From NCBI GenBank assembly GCA_025458105.1, contig JALOTD010000009.1:1-41237 (forward strand): a stretch of 41,237 nucleotides of DNA. The letters are read 5' to 3'. Made by a program: the position numbers and the translations under genes. This DNA is from Tabrizicola sp. (GTDB taxonomy: Bacteria > Pseudomonadota > Alphaproteobacteria > Rhodobacterales > Rhodobacteraceae). Below the pieces are notes generated by a model. It saw only the letters and a list, made by a program, of their open reading frames with translations, was not told where the DNA came from and ran no database searches. Below, one piece after another: positions 1 through 8,762 of the stretch; within the stretch, counting starts at the first letter, position 1, and the number at the start of each line of letters is the position of its first letter.

Positions 1-74
1 GTGATGACCGGGGCCGCCTGGGCGGCAAGGGGAAGTGAAGCGGCAAGGAAAAGGGCTGTGGCAAGGCGGGTCAT
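1..74 (-). CDS. 5' end of a secreted protein, probably zinc-binding ZnuA (partial)
   Basis: Only the first 24 codons are inside the window. They follow a strong AGGAGG ribosome binding site 7 bases before the ATG at 74. They encode a classic Sec signal peptide: MTR, then an Ala/Leu-rich core, then an AQA-A cleavage site, so the product is exported. The gene diverges from a COG0523 GTPase gene, with a Zur-type operator between them. In Rhodobacteraceae the usual partner in this position is the periplasmic zinc-binding protein ZnuA of the ZnuABC importer. The export signal and start are seen directly; the ZnuA identity is inferred from context alone. Confidence 0.6.
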   Translation of the reverse strand, partial: MTRLATALFLAASLPLAAQAAPVI

Positions 75-202
75 GCAGTCCTCCTGTTGGATCACTGCCC
101 GCCGAAGTGCGCAGCACCAATGTGGCGCACAAGTCCAGTCACGAGCTTGTCAGTGTCTGTTATCCGGGCTGCAGGGCTTGCGCACCCTTTGGCCGCACGA
201 TA

Positions 203-220
203 GTTATAATATAACATAAC
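203..220. promoter_or_regulatory. Probable Zur operator between the divergent zinc genes
   Basis: Bases 203-215 read GTTATAATATAAC, a perfect inverted repeat of GTTATA around a central A. It is followed by ATAAC, so 203-220 resembles the AT-rich GTTATAANATAAC-type Zur box of alphaproteobacteria. It stands out in GC-rich DNA, lies 13 bases before the GTPase start at 234, and is about 130 bases from the divergent secreted-protein start. Zinc-loaded Zur would repress one or both genes. The repeat is seen directly; assignment to Zur rests on motif shape and the zinc-related gene beside it. Confidence 0.7.
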
Positions 221-233
221 TAGCGAGCGAGCC

Positions 234-1436
234 ATGCCCGATACCCGCCTGCCCGTCACTGTGCTTTCCGGCTTCCTTGGGGCTGGGAAAACCACGCTTC
301 TGAACCATGTGCTGAACAACCGCGACGGCCGCCGGGTGGCGGTGATCGTCAATGACATGTCCGAGGTGAACATCGACGCCGACCTGATCCGCGAGGGGAC
401 CGAGCTTTCCCGCGCCGAGGAAAAACTGGTCGAGATGACGAATGGCTGCATCTGCTGCACGCTCCGCGACGACCTTCTGACCGAGGTGCGCCGCCTGGCG
501 GCCGAGGGGCGGTTCGACTATCTCCTGATCGAGTCCACCGGGATTGCCGAGCCGATGCCCGTCGCCGCGACTTTCGACTTCCGGGATGAGAACGGCATCA
601 GCCTGTCAGACGTTGCCCGCCTCGACACGATGGTGACGGTGGTCGATGCGATCAACCTCTTGCGCGACTTCTCCAGCCATGACTTCCTCGCGGACCGCGG
701 GGAATCGCTGGGCGATCAGGACAATCGCACCCTCGTCAACCTGCTGACCGACCAGATCGAATTTGCCAATGTGGTGATCCTGAACAAGGTCCGCGATGCG
801 GGGCCGGACCGCGCCGACGCTGCGCGCAAGATCATCAAGGCGCTGAATCCCGACGCCCGGCTGATCGAGACCGACCATTCCCGCGTCGATCCGGACGCGA
901 TCTTCGACACCGACCTTTTCGACTTCGACCGCGCCTCTGAGCATCCCCTCTGGGCCAAGGAGCTGTACGGCTTTGCTCACCACACGCCCGAGACCGAGGA
1001 ATACGGCATCACCTCCTTTGTCTACCGTGCGCGGGCGCCCTTTCACCCCGGCCGCATCCACGCCGTCCTGAACGGCGATCTGCCCGGCGTGATCCGTGCC
1101 AAGGGGCATTTCTGGCTGGCAAGTCGCCCGAACTGGGTGGCCGAGTTCTCGCTGGCCGGGGCGGTGTCCTCGGTCACCCCCCTCGGGGGCTGGTGGGCAA
1201 GCGTCCCGAAAGAGCGCTGGCCCACCCATCCCGACGCGCTGAAAGAGGTCGCGAGCAAATGGGAAGAGCCCTGGGGCGACCGGCGGCAGGAAATCGTCTT
1301 CATCGGCACCGGCATGGACGAGGATGCGCTCCGCGCCCGCCTCGACGCGGCCCTGGTTCCGGCGACGAAATTCACGCCCGAGGCCTGGACCGGCTTTTCT
1401 GACCCCTTCCCTGACTGGCGGCGCAAGGCGGCATGA
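234..1436 (+). CDS. COG0523/CobW-family GTP-binding protein, probable zinc metallochaperone
   Basis: A 400-residue cytoplasmic G3E GTPase. The N-terminal domain carries the P-loop GFLGAGKT (residues 13-20), the family metal-binding motif CICC (72-75, in [11 protein letters not shown]) and the Walker B-like segment ESTGIAEP (about 100-107). The C-terminal half matches the CobW_C domain. COG0523 proteins deliver metal ions to apo-enzymes at the cost of GTP; subgroups under Zur control act in zinc starvation (ZigA/YeiR/ZagA type). A Zur-like box 13 bases upstream favours that role over cobalamin synthesis. The base-recognition motif, usually NKxD, reads NKVR followed by D at 184-188, a small departure. 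The stop overlaps the next gene's start by 4 bases (ATGA). Confidence 0.85.
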   Translation: MPDTRLPVTVLSGFLGAGKTTLLNHVLNNRDGRRVAVIVNDMSEVNIDADLIREGTELSRAEEKLVEMTNGCICCTLRDDLLTEVRRLAAEGRFDYLLIESTGIAEPMPVAATFDFRDENGISLSDVARLDTMVTVVDAINLLRDFSSHDFLADRGESLGDQDNRTLVNLLTDQIEFANVVILNKVRDAGPDRADAARKIIKALNPDARLIETDHSRVDPDAIFDTDLFDFDRASEHPLWAKELYGFAHHTPETEEYGITSFVYRARAPFHPGRIHAVLNGDLPGVIRAKGHFWLASRPNWVAEFSLAGAVSSVTPLGGWWASVPKERWPTHPDALKEVASKWEEPWGDRRQEIVFIGTGMDEDALRARLDAALVPATKFTPEAWTGFSDPFPDWRRKAA

Positions 1437-1795
1437 CAAACCTTACCTCTCCCCGCGCGCGGTGGCAGCGCGGAAACCCTATGGCCGCCTATGATCGCCT
1501 CCCCCGCGATCTGAGGGCCTGGCTGGCCGAGGCTGCGCTTCCCTGGAGCGCGGCCTCGGTTCTCCGCCTGTGGCAAAAGGCGCTGCAGGAAACTGGTTGC
1601 CCGACTGCAGCACGCGCCCGGCTTGCACGGGCCGAGGCCAAGACCCTTGCGCGCGAGGCGGTCAAGGTCTGGGGACCAAGGTACCCAGGTCGCACGGACG
1701 TCGACCCGCGAAAGGGGCCGGAGCAAACTTGCGCGGTCAGCTGCGCTTTGGGCGTCCCGACAGGTACCGCAAGCGGATCGTCTCATCCAGGCTGA
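1433..1795 (+). CDS. DUF6525 family protein
   Basis: A 120-residue cytoplasmic protein of unknown function. Residues about 10-60 ([21 protein letters not shown], then [21 protein letters not shown]) match a small conserved family found almost only in Rhodobacterales, annotated DUF6525 as far as I can recall. The start overlaps the GTPase stop (ATGA), so the two are probably co-translated. The segment up to KVWGPRYPG (about residue 85) looks like the family's normal end. The last 35 or so residues are low in conserved character and run 59 bases into the end of the convergent glycosyltransferase gene, so the tail may have been added by loss of an earlier stop. No function can be assigned. Confidence 0.6.
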   Translation: MTNLTSPRARWQRGNPMAAYDRLPRDLRAWLAEAALPWSAASVLRLWQKALQETGCPTAARARLARAEAKTLAREAVKVWGPRYPGRTDVDPRKGPEQTCAVSCALGVPTGTASGSSHPG

Positions 1796-2615
1796 CCAGG
1801 GCCAAGCGGAACGCGACCCAAAGCACTTTGGCGTAGTCCTTGTCCGACAGACCGGGATAGCTGAGGCAACGCCGGATTTCATTGGGCTGGAAAAACGGCT
1901 TGTGTGACCGGGTCTTCCGTCCCTGATACAGGTTCAGGACCGTCTTCTGATGATGCCCGCCAAGATGCCGTCGGCGCTTTTTTGCGAGGTCGGCAAAACT
2001 TGCCCGGGCCGGGTGACGGACCAGCATGTCCGGGGCAAAGACGATCTCACTGCCCAGACTCTTTGCACGGAGGTTCCACTCGACATCACCGCCGGAAAAC
2101 AGGTCGGCCCGAAACGGACCGGCCAGATCGAATGCGGCACGGCGCGTTGCAAGGTTGGCGGTCGCCGCCCAGCCATAGCGGACATAATCATGCTGCCGCA
2201 GCCCGTGGATACGATCGTACAGCTCTGCCGCCGTCCAGGTCGCGCCGTGCGGGAACAGCTCGATCCGCCCGCCGATCCGCCCCGTCGGCCCAAGGACAGC
2301 CAGGTGATCAAGGCCCGCTTCGATCCAGCGCCGGTCCGGCAGACAGTCGCTGTCGGTGAAGAACAGGCAATCGCCCCGCGCAACCTCCAGCGCCAGATTG
2401 CGCGCCGCATAGCTGCCCGGGGTTGGCGCATGTACCACCCAAGCATTGCCTGGAAGCCGCAGGGTTTCCGGTACATCCGGCAGGGCATTGTTGTTGGCGA
2501 CAATCACCTCGAACCGGTCGGGCGACACGCTTTGCCCAGCCAGACAGTCAAGACAGGCTTGCAGGCCCAACCAGTCAGCATAGGTCGGGACGATGACCGA
2601 CACCTGCGGTGTCAT
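1737..2615 (-). CDS. Family 2 glycosyltransferase
   Basis: A 292-residue GT-A fold glycosyltransferase. The N-terminus (VSVIVPTYADW, residues 5-15) is the typical nucleotide-sugar binding strand. FFTDSDCLPD carries the metal-binding DxD at 88-90. No membrane segments are evident, so it acts at the cytoplasmic face, probably moving a sugar from a nucleotide donor onto a polysaccharide, lipid or protein. The donor and acceptor cannot be read from the sequence. It stands alone, without other polysaccharide genes. Its 3' end overlaps the tail of the convergent DUF6525 ORF by 59 bases. The ATG at 2615 is the natural start because the conserved beta strand begins five residues later. Confidence 0.8.
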   Translation of the reverse strand: MTPQVSVIVPTYADWLGLQACLDCLAGQSVSPDRFEVIVANNNALPDVPETLRLPGNAWVVHAPTPGSYAARNLALEVARGDCLFFTDSDCLPDRRWIEAGLDHLAVLGPTGRIGGRIELFPHGATWTAAELYDRIHGLRQHDYVRYGWAATANLATRRAAFDLAGPFRADLFSGGDVEWNLRAKSLGSEIVFAPDMLVRHPARASFADLAKKRRRHLGGHHQKTVLNLYQGRKTRSHKPFFQPNEIRRCLSYPGLSDKDYAKVLWVAFRLALVSLDETIRLRYLSGRPKRS

Positions 2616-2744
2616 TCCAATCCGATCCCCCGCACGCGCACCGTATTCACGTCAGATGACGCCGGGCGGGAAACAAGGTCAAGACGAGAAGACCGCAAGC
2701 CCCGCGCCAAAGACGCGACGCAGGGCAGGTTTTGCTGCACCGAT

Positions 2745-3395
2745 TTAGACCTTGGCAAACCGCAGATAGGGCAGCCGGATGTCCAGATCGCCAAAGCGTT
2801 CCTTGGCCTGGTCGTTGTTCAGCGCAAGCGCCACGATCACATCCTGCCCCGGCACCCAGTTGGCCGGGGTTGCCAGCGGCACGCCATCAGTCTTCTGCAC
2901 CGCATCCAGCGCCCGCAGGATTTCCGCGAAGTTGCGGCCCACGCTCATAGGATAGGTCATCGTCAGCCGCACCTTCTTGTCTGGCCCGATGATGTACACC
3001 GTCCGCACCGTCGCCGAATGCGCCGGAGTACGGCCTTCCGTCGGCAGGTAATAGTCGGCGGGCAGCATGTCATAGGCCTTGGCGACCGTAAGGCTGGTGT
3101 CGTCGATGATCGGAAAATCGGCCGGGGCGCCGCCGAAGGCCTCAATGTCTCGCTTCCACTTCTCGTGGTCGGCCTTGCCGTCGACCGAGACGCCGATAAC
3201 CTTAGTCTTGCGCGCCTTCCACTCGGCGGCAAGCTGAGCGACCGCGGCGAACTCGGTCGTGCAGACCGGGGTGAAGTCACGGGGATGGCTGAAGATGATG
3301 CCATAGCTATCCCCCAGCCAGTCGTGAAACTTGATTTCGCCCGCAGTCGAGTCGGCGGTGAAATCGGGGGCAATGTCGTTGATGCGGACGGCCAT
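2745..3395 (-). CDS. 1-Cys peroxiredoxin (Prx6 family)
   Basis: A 216-residue cytoplasmic peroxidase that reduces hydrogen peroxide and organic peroxides. The active-site motif FTPVCTTE places the peroxidatic cysteine at residue 45, preceded by the conserved SHPRDFTPVC context of Prx6. The C-terminal region (DYYLPTEGRTPAHSATVR and the PANWVPGQDVIV segment) matches the long C-terminal extension of this class. I see no second, resolving cysteine elsewhere in the protein, which fits the 1-Cys type and implies an external thiol reductant. It is transcribed alone, with 147 bases upstream before the next gene on the same strand. Assignment to the family is secure; the physiological reductant is unknown. 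Confidence 0.92.
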   Translation of the reverse strand: MAVRINDIAPDFTADSTAGEIKFHDWLGDSYGIIFSHPRDFTPVCTTEFAAVAQLAAEWKARKTKVIGVSVDGKADHEKWKRDIEAFGGAPADFPIIDDTSLTVAKAYDMLPADYYLPTEGRTPAHSATVRTVYIIGPDKKVRLTMTYPMSVGRNFAEILRALDAVQKTDGVPLATPANWVPGQDVIVALALNNDQAKERFGDLDIRLPYLRFAKV

Positions 3396-3542
3396 GAGAA
3401 CCTCGCTTAGGTGGGAATCGGCTTCGACAGGAACATAGGCGATGCGGAAAAAGGTTTCATCCCCTGCCGCAAAAAGCCCATGAAATAGGAACGTGCTTCC
3501 AGGGATGTTGCCAAAGACAGCACGAATATTCCAATGCCTGGG

Positions 3543-4574
3543 TTAGTCGAAGGTTCCGGTCACCCGGCCCAGCAACATGAAGGCCCGCGCTGTCCGGGTA
3601 TCGCCCAGATCGGCCAGTTCGGTGTCGGTCGCATTTGGCTCAAACCCTGCGACCGTCTTGTCGAAGGCGCGCAGGAAATGGTGCGCTGCATCCCGGAACA
3701 CCGGGTCGGCCTTCATCCGTCCCGCCGTCAGCGCAAGCGAGGTGCGGTCCCGGATGCCGCCCAGGCCAGCGATCGAGCGGCCCCTTTCTCCGGCAGCAAA
3801 GCGTCGCCACAGGTCGGGACGCGACAGGTCGGGCTTCAGATCGTCCATGTAGATGCCGTCCTGGCTAAGCAGCGTCAGCACATCCTGTGCCGCACGGATC
3901 AGCTTGGCCACTGTCCGGTCTTCCAGGGCCAGCCGCAGCGCGCGAAAGCCATCCTTGTCCTCGGGCGATTCCGGAAAGTTCAGGGCGCGGATGAAGTCCG
4001 CCACTGAAAGCGGCGGGCGCGCCTCCTCTGGCGGTGTGCCCAGGGCCAGCGCGGCCTGCTCTGCCGCGGGTTCCGGCTGTGGTTTGGCCAGCGCCACCTT
4101 GCGATCCGCCGATGGCACCGAAAGCCCGGCGTCGCGTCGCGAGGTGAAGGTGGCCAGCACCGTTTCGGCCTGTTTCGTGGCGGCGGCGATCTCGTCGATC
4201 TTGCGTTCGACCGAAGGCTTCAGGCCCGCTGGCTGCTGGCTCTGGGTCTGCACATAGCTGGCCCGCATCGCATCGACCGAGGCTTGCAGCCGCGCCGCCT
4301 CGGCCCGCAGCGCGCGCACCGACCGCAGCGTGATGACGACCACCCAGATCAGCGCCACGGGAAGGAAGACCATCAATACGGTCATGACCAGGCCCAGTGT
4401 CCGGGTCTCGCTGCCAGGCGGCGAGATGAGGACATAGGCCAGGATAAGCACGGCCCAGACCAGACTGAGGACCACGCCGCCGATTTCCAGGCCACGTCCC
4501 GGCTCGGCGTCGAAAGGGGCCGGGGTTGGGCCCAGGCCTGTTTCCTTCCGCGGTGGTTGCAGTTCGGGTTTCAT
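3543..4574 (-). CDS. Conserved membrane/coiled-coil protein of unknown function
   Basis: A 343-residue protein not assigned to a named family. After a proline-rich cytoplasmic N-terminus it has two hydrophobic helices (about residues 30-52, GVVLSLVWAVLILAYVLI, and 61-85, LGLVMTVLMVFLPVALIWVVV). A helical, coiled-coil-like stretch follows (about 86-145, rich in Ala, Arg and Glu). After a disordered Pro/Ala linker, a compact C-terminal domain (about 185-340) begins near PPLSVADFIRALNFPES. It resembles single-copy hypothetical proteins common in Rhodobacteraceae. The stop is 18 bases upstream of the neighbouring greA stop-side region on the same strand, so greA and this gene may share a transcript. 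No enzymatic motif is visible. Confidence 0.7.
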   Translation of the reverse strand: MKPELQPPRKETGLGPTPAPFDAEPGRGLEIGGVVLSLVWAVLILAYVLISPPGSETRTLGLVMTVLMVFLPVALIWVVVITLRSVRALRAEAARLQASVDAMRASYVQTQSQQPAGLKPSVERKIDEIAAATKQAETVLATFTSRRDAGLSVPSADRKVALAKPQPEPAAEQAALALGTPPEEARPPLSVADFIRALNFPESPEDKDGFRALRLALEDRTVAKLIRAAQDVLTLLSQDGIYMDDLKPDLSRPDLWRRFAAGERGRSIAGLGGIRDRTSLALTAGRMKADPVFRDAAHHFLRAFDKTVAGFEPNATDTELADLGDTRTARAFMLLGRVTGTFD

Positions 4575-4591
4575 CAGGGCATCCCCTGAGG

Positions 4592-5062
4592 TCAGACATA
4601 ACGGACAGTCAGGATTTCGTAGGACCGGGTGCCCCCTGGGGTCTTTACTTCGATGCTGTCCCCCTCATCCTTGCCGATCAGGGCACGGGCCAGGGGTGAG
4701 CGGATGTTCAAAAGGCCATTCTCGATGTCGGCTTCGGTCTCGCCGACGATCTGATAGGTCTTCTCGTCACCGTTGTCCTCGTCGGACAGGGTGACCGTCG
4801 CGCCGAACTTGATCGGGCCGGACAGGCGGCTGGGGTCGATCACATCGGCTTTGGACAGGATGCCTTCAAGCTCCTTGATCCGGCCCTCGATAAAGCCCTG
4901 CTTTTCGCGCGCCGCATGGTACTCGGCATTCTCCGACAGGTCGCCATGTTCCCGCGCTTCCGCGATGTCGCGGATGATCGCCGGACGGTCGACCGTCTTC
5001 AGTTGCTTGAGTTCGGCGTCCAACGCGTCGAACCCGCGCCGGGTCATCGGAATCTTTTCCAT
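4592..5062 (-). CDS. greA: Transcription elongation factor GreA
   Basis: A 156-residue protein of standard GreA length. The N-terminal antiparallel coiled coil (about residues 1-75) carries the hallmark [14 protein letters not shown], with the acidic tip residues D41 and E44 that reach into the RNA polymerase secondary channel. The C-terminal FKBP-like domain (about 80-156) ends in [11 protein letters not shown]. GreA stimulates RNA polymerase to cleave backtracked transcripts and restart elongation. The start at 5062 (MEKIPMT) is the family's usual N-terminus. The gene diverges from the ETF-QO gene. Identification is secure. Confidence 0.97.
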   Translation of the reverse strand: MEKIPMTRRGFDALDAELKQLKTVDRPAIIRDIAEAREHGDLSENAEYHAAREKQGFIEGRIKELEGILSKADVIDPSRLSGPIKFGATVTLSDEDNGDEKTYQIVGETEADIENGLLNIRSPLARALIGKDEGDSIEVKTPGGTRSYEILTVRYV

Positions 5063-5091
5063 CGGCCTTCCACATCAAAGAAAGAAGTCAC

Positions 5092-5108
5092 GGACCGGTT
5101 CACGGTCC
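5092..5108. repeat. Inverted repeat in the greA leader
   Basis: GGACCG (5092-5097) and CGGTCC (5103-5108) form a perfect 6-bp inverted repeat around GTTCA, 30 bases upstream of the greA ATG in the greA/ETF-QO divergent region. It could form a small hairpin in the greA leader or be a regulator half-site pair. There is no T-run, so it is not a classic terminator. No function is assigned. Confidence 0.3.
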
Positions 5109-5340
5109 ATGACTTCCAGCACCTCTCAAGTCACCAGACCCGATAGACCCCGCAAATGCAAGGGGCATGCCGCAGGCGATGGGCGGGCTGTCGCCACCGG
5201 GACAGAAAGTTTTCCGTCTCACATGCCCTTGTGGCGTGATGTTGCGTCACGGTTGACCTTGGGTCCGCCTTCCGGCAACAGGAACACCGCAAAAAGCCAG
5301 CGTTTCAGGGGTGGGCGGGGCTGCCCGGGAAGGACAAGCG

Positions 5341-6936
5341 ATGACTGCGATCCAGCGCGAGAAGATGGACTATGACGTCGTGATCGTGGGCGCGGGGCCT
5401 GCGGGCCTCTCGGCGGCGATCCGGCTGAAACAGCTGGACCCGGAACGCTCGGTCGTCGTGCTGGAAAAAGGGTCCGAAGTCGGGGCGCATATCCTGTCGG
5501 GTGCGGTGCTGGACCCATCGGGCCTGGATGCGCTGCTGCCCGACTGGCGGTCGATGGGTGCGCCGATCAAGACCGAGGTGCGCGAGGACAACTTCTACCT
5601 CCTCGGCCCCGCCGGGCAGGTCCGCATCCCAAACTGGCCGATGCCGCCCCTGATGTCGAACCACGGCAACTACATCGTCTCGATGGCCAACGTCTGCCGC
5701 TGGATGGCCGGGGTGGCGGAGGGAGATGACAAGGTCGTCGGCGTCGTCGCCGGCGAATTCGGCCGTGACCCCGAGACGCGTGAGCCCGGGCCTTCCTACG
5801 AACCCGGCATGGAGTTGCGCGGCAAGTACGTGTTCCTGTCCGAAGGCGTCCGCGGCAGCCTCGCGAAGCAGGTCATCGCCAAATACGACCTGTCGAAAGG
5901 CCACTGCCCGCAGAAGTTCGGCCTTGGCATGAAGGAAATCTGGGAGATCGACCCCGCCAAGCACCGTGAAGGCACCGTCACCCACACGATGGGCTGGCCC
6001 TTGGGCAAGAACGCCGGGGGCGGGTCGTTCATCTATCATCTGGAGAACAACCAGGTCTACGTCGGCTTCGTTGTGCACCTGAACTACGAAAACCCCCACC
6101 TCTACCCCTACATGGAGTTCCAGCGCTTCAAGCACCACCCGATGGTCGCTGAACTGCTGAAGGGCGGCAAGCGCGTGGCCTACGGCGCCCGCGCGATCAG
6201 TGAAGGCGGTTGGCAGTCGATCCCGAAGATGGTTGCCCCCGGCGTGGCCCTCCTCGGCTGCTCGGCGGGTCTCGTGAACGTCCCCCGCATCAAGGGCAAC
6301 CACAACGCGATGCTGTCCGGCAAGGCCGCCGCCGAGGCCGCCCATGCCGCCATCACCGCCGGCCGTGCCAGCGATGAACTGACCGCCTACGAGACCGAAG
6401 TCCGCACCGGCGCCATCGGCAAGGACCTCAAGAAGGTCCGCAACGTCAAGCCCTTGTGGTCCAAGTACGGCCTTGTCGCGAGCCTCATGGGCGGGGGCAT
6501 CGACATGTGGCTGAACACCGTGGGCCTGACCGCCTTCGGCACCCTGAAACACGGGAAGTCCGACGCTGCCGCCACCGGCAAGGCCCGCGACCACAAGCCG
6601 ATCGACTACCCGAAACCCGATGGCAAGCTCTCGTTCGACCGGCTGACCAACGTCGCCTTCTCCTTCACCAACCACGACGAGGCGCAGCCCGCCCACCTCG
6701 TGCTGAAGGACCCCTCCATCCCGATCCAGGTCAACCTGCCGACCTATGCCGAACCCGCCCAGCGCTATTGCCCGGCGGGCGTCTATGAGGTTCTGGGCGA
6801 GGGCCAGGACGCGACCTTCCGGATCAATTTCCAGAACTGCGTCCACTGCAAGACCTGCGACATCAAGGACCCGTCGCAGAACATCAACTGGACTACGCCA
6901 ATGGGCGGGGGCGGCCCAAACTACCCCAACATGTGA
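5341..6936 (+). CDS. Electron transfer flavoprotein-ubiquinone oxidoreductase
   Basis: A 531-residue membrane-associated flavoprotein that passes electrons from reduced ETF (acyl-CoA and amino acid oxidation) to ubiquinone. The N-terminal FAD-binding Rossmann motif is VGAGPAG (residues 16-22). The C-terminal ferredoxin-like domain has C477, C500, C503 and C506 (YCPAG, then CVHCKTC), ligands of the 4Fe-4S cluster. It ends in the family's usual GGGGPNYPNM-type tail. I chose the ATG at 5341, behind a GAAGGA ribosome binding site, over an in-frame ATG at 5311 because the shorter start gives the usual N-terminus. The genes for ETF alpha and beta are not in the window. A terminator-like hairpin follows the gene. 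Confidence 0.95.
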   Translation: MTAIQREKMDYDVVIVGAGPAGLSAAIRLKQLDPERSVVVLEKGSEVGAHILSGAVLDPSGLDALLPDWRSMGAPIKTEVREDNFYLLGPAGQVRIPNWPMPPLMSNHGNYIVSMANVCRWMAGVAEGDDKVVGVVAGEFGRDPETREPGPSYEPGMELRGKYVFLSEGVRGSLAKQVIAKYDLSKGHCPQKFGLGMKEIWEIDPAKHREGTVTHTMGWPLGKNAGGGSFIYHLENNQVYVGFVVHLNYENPHLYPYMEFQRFKHHPMVAELLKGGKRVAYGARAISEGGWQSIPKMVAPGVALLGCSAGLVNVPRIKGNHNAMLSGKAAAEAAHAAITAGRASDELTAYETEVRTGAIGKDLKKVRNVKPLWSKYGLVASLMGGGIDMWLNTVGLTAFGTLKHGKSDAAATGKARDHKPIDYPKPDGKLSFDRLTNVAFSFTNHDEAQPAHLVLKDPSIPIQVNLPTYAEPAQRYCPAGVYEVLGEGQDATFRINFQNCVHCKTCDIKDPSQNINWTTPMGGGGPNYPNM

Positions 6937-6967
6937 CGCCTCACGCAAGCGTGTTTCCATTTGCACG

Positions 6968-6995
6968 GCGGGCGGTCCGGGTCAGGACTGCCCGC
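6968..6995 (+). terminator. Terminator-like hairpin after the ETF-QO gene
   Basis: An 11-bp stem (6968-6978 with 6985-6995) has one G-U wobble and a 6-base loop (GGGTCA). It is GC-rich and sits 32 bases after the ETF-QO stop. The following tract (ATTGCCTT) is only weakly T-rich, so intrinsic termination may be partial. Confidence 0.5.
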
Positions 6996-7049
6996 ATTGC
7001 CTTAAACCCGTCCTCCCGCTAGCTTTTGCCAAAGCCTTCGGAGGACCAC

Positions 7050-8762
7050 ATGCCCCACGCCGCCCGCATCCTGTCTGCCCTTGCGCTGGCCGCAGTCCTT
7101 GGCACGCCAGCCCGGGCCGAGGATGGCGATGCCGGGGCCTATCTTGCCGCCCGCATTGCCGAAACCGAGAATGACTTTCGCGCCGCCGCAGGGTGGTACG
7201 GCAAGGCGATCCTGGCCGATTCCGACAGCCCGCGCCTTCTGGAAGGCGCGATCCTTGCCGAACTGGGGAACGCCGACTTTCCGCTCGCCATCGAAGCGGC
7301 CAAGCGCCTGAAGGGTCTGAACGACGAACCAAGCCAGCTTGCCGAATTCGCGCTGATTGCCGATGAGGCGCAGCGTGAGGACTACGCCGCCATCCTTGCT
7401 GCAGAAGCGAACGGTCGCGACCTGGGTGAATTGGTCAATTCCCTGACCGAAGCTTGGGCCAAGGTTGGCCAGGGCAGCATGTCCGATGCGATTGCCGAGT
7501 TCGATGCCCTGACCGAAACCGAAGGGCTTGAAGCCTTCGGCTACTACCACAAGGCGCTGGCTCTTGCCTCGGTCGGCGATTTCGAAGGGGCCGACGAAAT
7601 CCTGTCCGGACGCGCGGCAGGGCCTATCTTCGTGATGCGGCGGGGGATCTTCGCCCATGCGCAGATCCTCAGCCAGCTGGAACGCAATGCCGATGCGCTG
7701 GCCCTGCTTGACCGGTCCTTCGGCACCGATCCAGACCCGGTGGTCGATGCCCTGCGGCTCCGGCTGCAGGCGGGCGAGCCCATTCCCTTCGACACGGTGC
7801 GCAACGCGCGCGACGGGATTGCCGAGGTGTTCTTTACCGTCGGCACGGCTCTGAACGGCGATGCCGATCCGGTCTACACCCTCTTGCACCTGCGTGTTGC
7901 CGGCTATCTGCGGCCCGACCATACCGATGCAATCCTCCTGACCGCCGATGTGCTGGAAACCCTGGGTCAGCACCAGCTTGCGGCCGAAACCTATGCCACC
8001 TTCCCGCCCGATGACCCGAATTACGTCTCTGCCGAAATCGGTCGGGCCGGGTCCTTGCGCTCGGACGGCAAGGCGGATGCCGCGATTGAGGCGCTGCAGG
8101 TTCTGGCGCGCAGCCACGGCAACCTCGTATCGGTCCAGTTTGCCCTGGCCGACATGCTGCGGCTGGAGGAACGGTTCGACGAGGCCGAAATCGCCTATAC
8201 TGCGGCCATCGACCTTCTGCCCGAAGTGACCGAGGATGATTGGGTCCTGTTCTTCTACCGGGGCATCTGTCACGAACAGTCCAAGGACTGGGCCGCCGCC
8301 GAGGTCGATCTGCGCCGCGCCATCGAACTGAACCCGACGCAGCCGCAGGTGCTGAACTATCTGGGCTATGGCCTCGTGGATCGGGGTGAAAAGCTCGAAG
8401 AAGCGCTGGGGATGATCGAAAAGGCCGTCGCCGGGGCGCCTCAGGAAGGCTACATCATCGACAGCCTCGCCTGGGCCTATTTCCGTATGGGTCGCTACGA
8501 AGAGGCGCTGGAACCCATGGAACGCGCGGTCCAGCTGGAAAAGTTCGATCCGATCGTCACGGACCATCTGGGCGACGTCTACTGGATGGTCGGACGCAAG
8601 CTTGAGGCGCGCTTCCAGTGGCGCCGCGCCCTGTCCTTCGAGCCGACCGAGAAGGACGCCGAACGCATTCGCCGCAAGCTTGAGGTCGGTCTTGATGCCG
8701 TGATGGCGGAAGAGGCTGGCAAGGCTCCGGCGGCTGTTGAAGCGGCCGAGAACAACGATTGA
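7050..8762 (+). CDS. Secreted tetratricopeptide-repeat protein
   Basis: A 570-residue protein. The start at 7050 follows a strong GGAGGA site; an in-frame upstream ATG at 7026 lacks one and would spoil the signal peptide. Residues 1-23 are a Sec signal peptide ending TPARA before EDGDAG, so the rest is periplasmic or lipid-anchor-free outer-membrane associated. The mature part is almost entirely helical TPR-like repeats, clearest at the C-terminus (about 380-530: WAAAEVDLRRAIELNPTQPQ, then a GYIIDSLAWAYFRMGRYEEA repeat, then VTDHLGDVYWMVGR). Such proteins are scaffolds in envelope or outer-membrane assembly; the partner is unknown. It overlaps ispE by 4 bases, an arrangement that suggests co-translation. 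Confidence 0.85.
   Translation: MPHAARILSALALAAVLGTPARAEDGDAGAYLAARIAETENDFRAAAGWYGKAILADSDSPRLLEGAILAELGNADFPLAIEAAKRLKGLNDEPSQLAEFALIADEAQREDYAAILAAEANGRDLGELVNSLTEAWAKVGQGSMSDAIAEFDALTETEGLEAFGYYHKALALASVGDFEGADEILSGRAAGPIFVMRRGIFAHAQILSQLERNADALALLDRSFGTDPDPVVDALRLRLQAGEPIPFDTVRNARDGIAEVFFTVGTALNGDADPVYTLLHLRVAGYLRPDHTDAILLTADVLETLGQHQLAAETYATFPPDDPNYVSAEIGRAGSLRSDGKADAAIEALQVLARSHGNLVSVQFALADMLRLEERFDEAEIAYTAAIDLLPEVTEDDWVLFFYRGICHEQSKDWAAAEVDLRRAIELNPTQPQVLNYLGYGLVDRGEKLEEALGMIEKAVAGAPQEGYIIDSLAWAYFRMGRYEEALEPMERAVQLEKFDPIVTDHLGDVYWMVGRKLEARFQWRRALSFEPTEKDAERIRRKLEVGLDAVMAEEAGKAPAAVEAAENND

Noticed and set aside
1950-3410. A 486-codon plus-strand open frame across the glycosyltransferase and peroxiredoxin genes
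   Set aside because: It spans two real minus-strand genes and their spacer. The translation is low in hydrophobic order and rich in Arg/Pro/Gly.
5305-6966. A 553-codon open frame on the minus strand opposite the ETF-QO gene
   Set aside because: The plus-strand frame encodes an unmistakable ETF-QO with all cofactor motifs. The antisense frame is an effect of high GC at third codon positions and shows no family motif.
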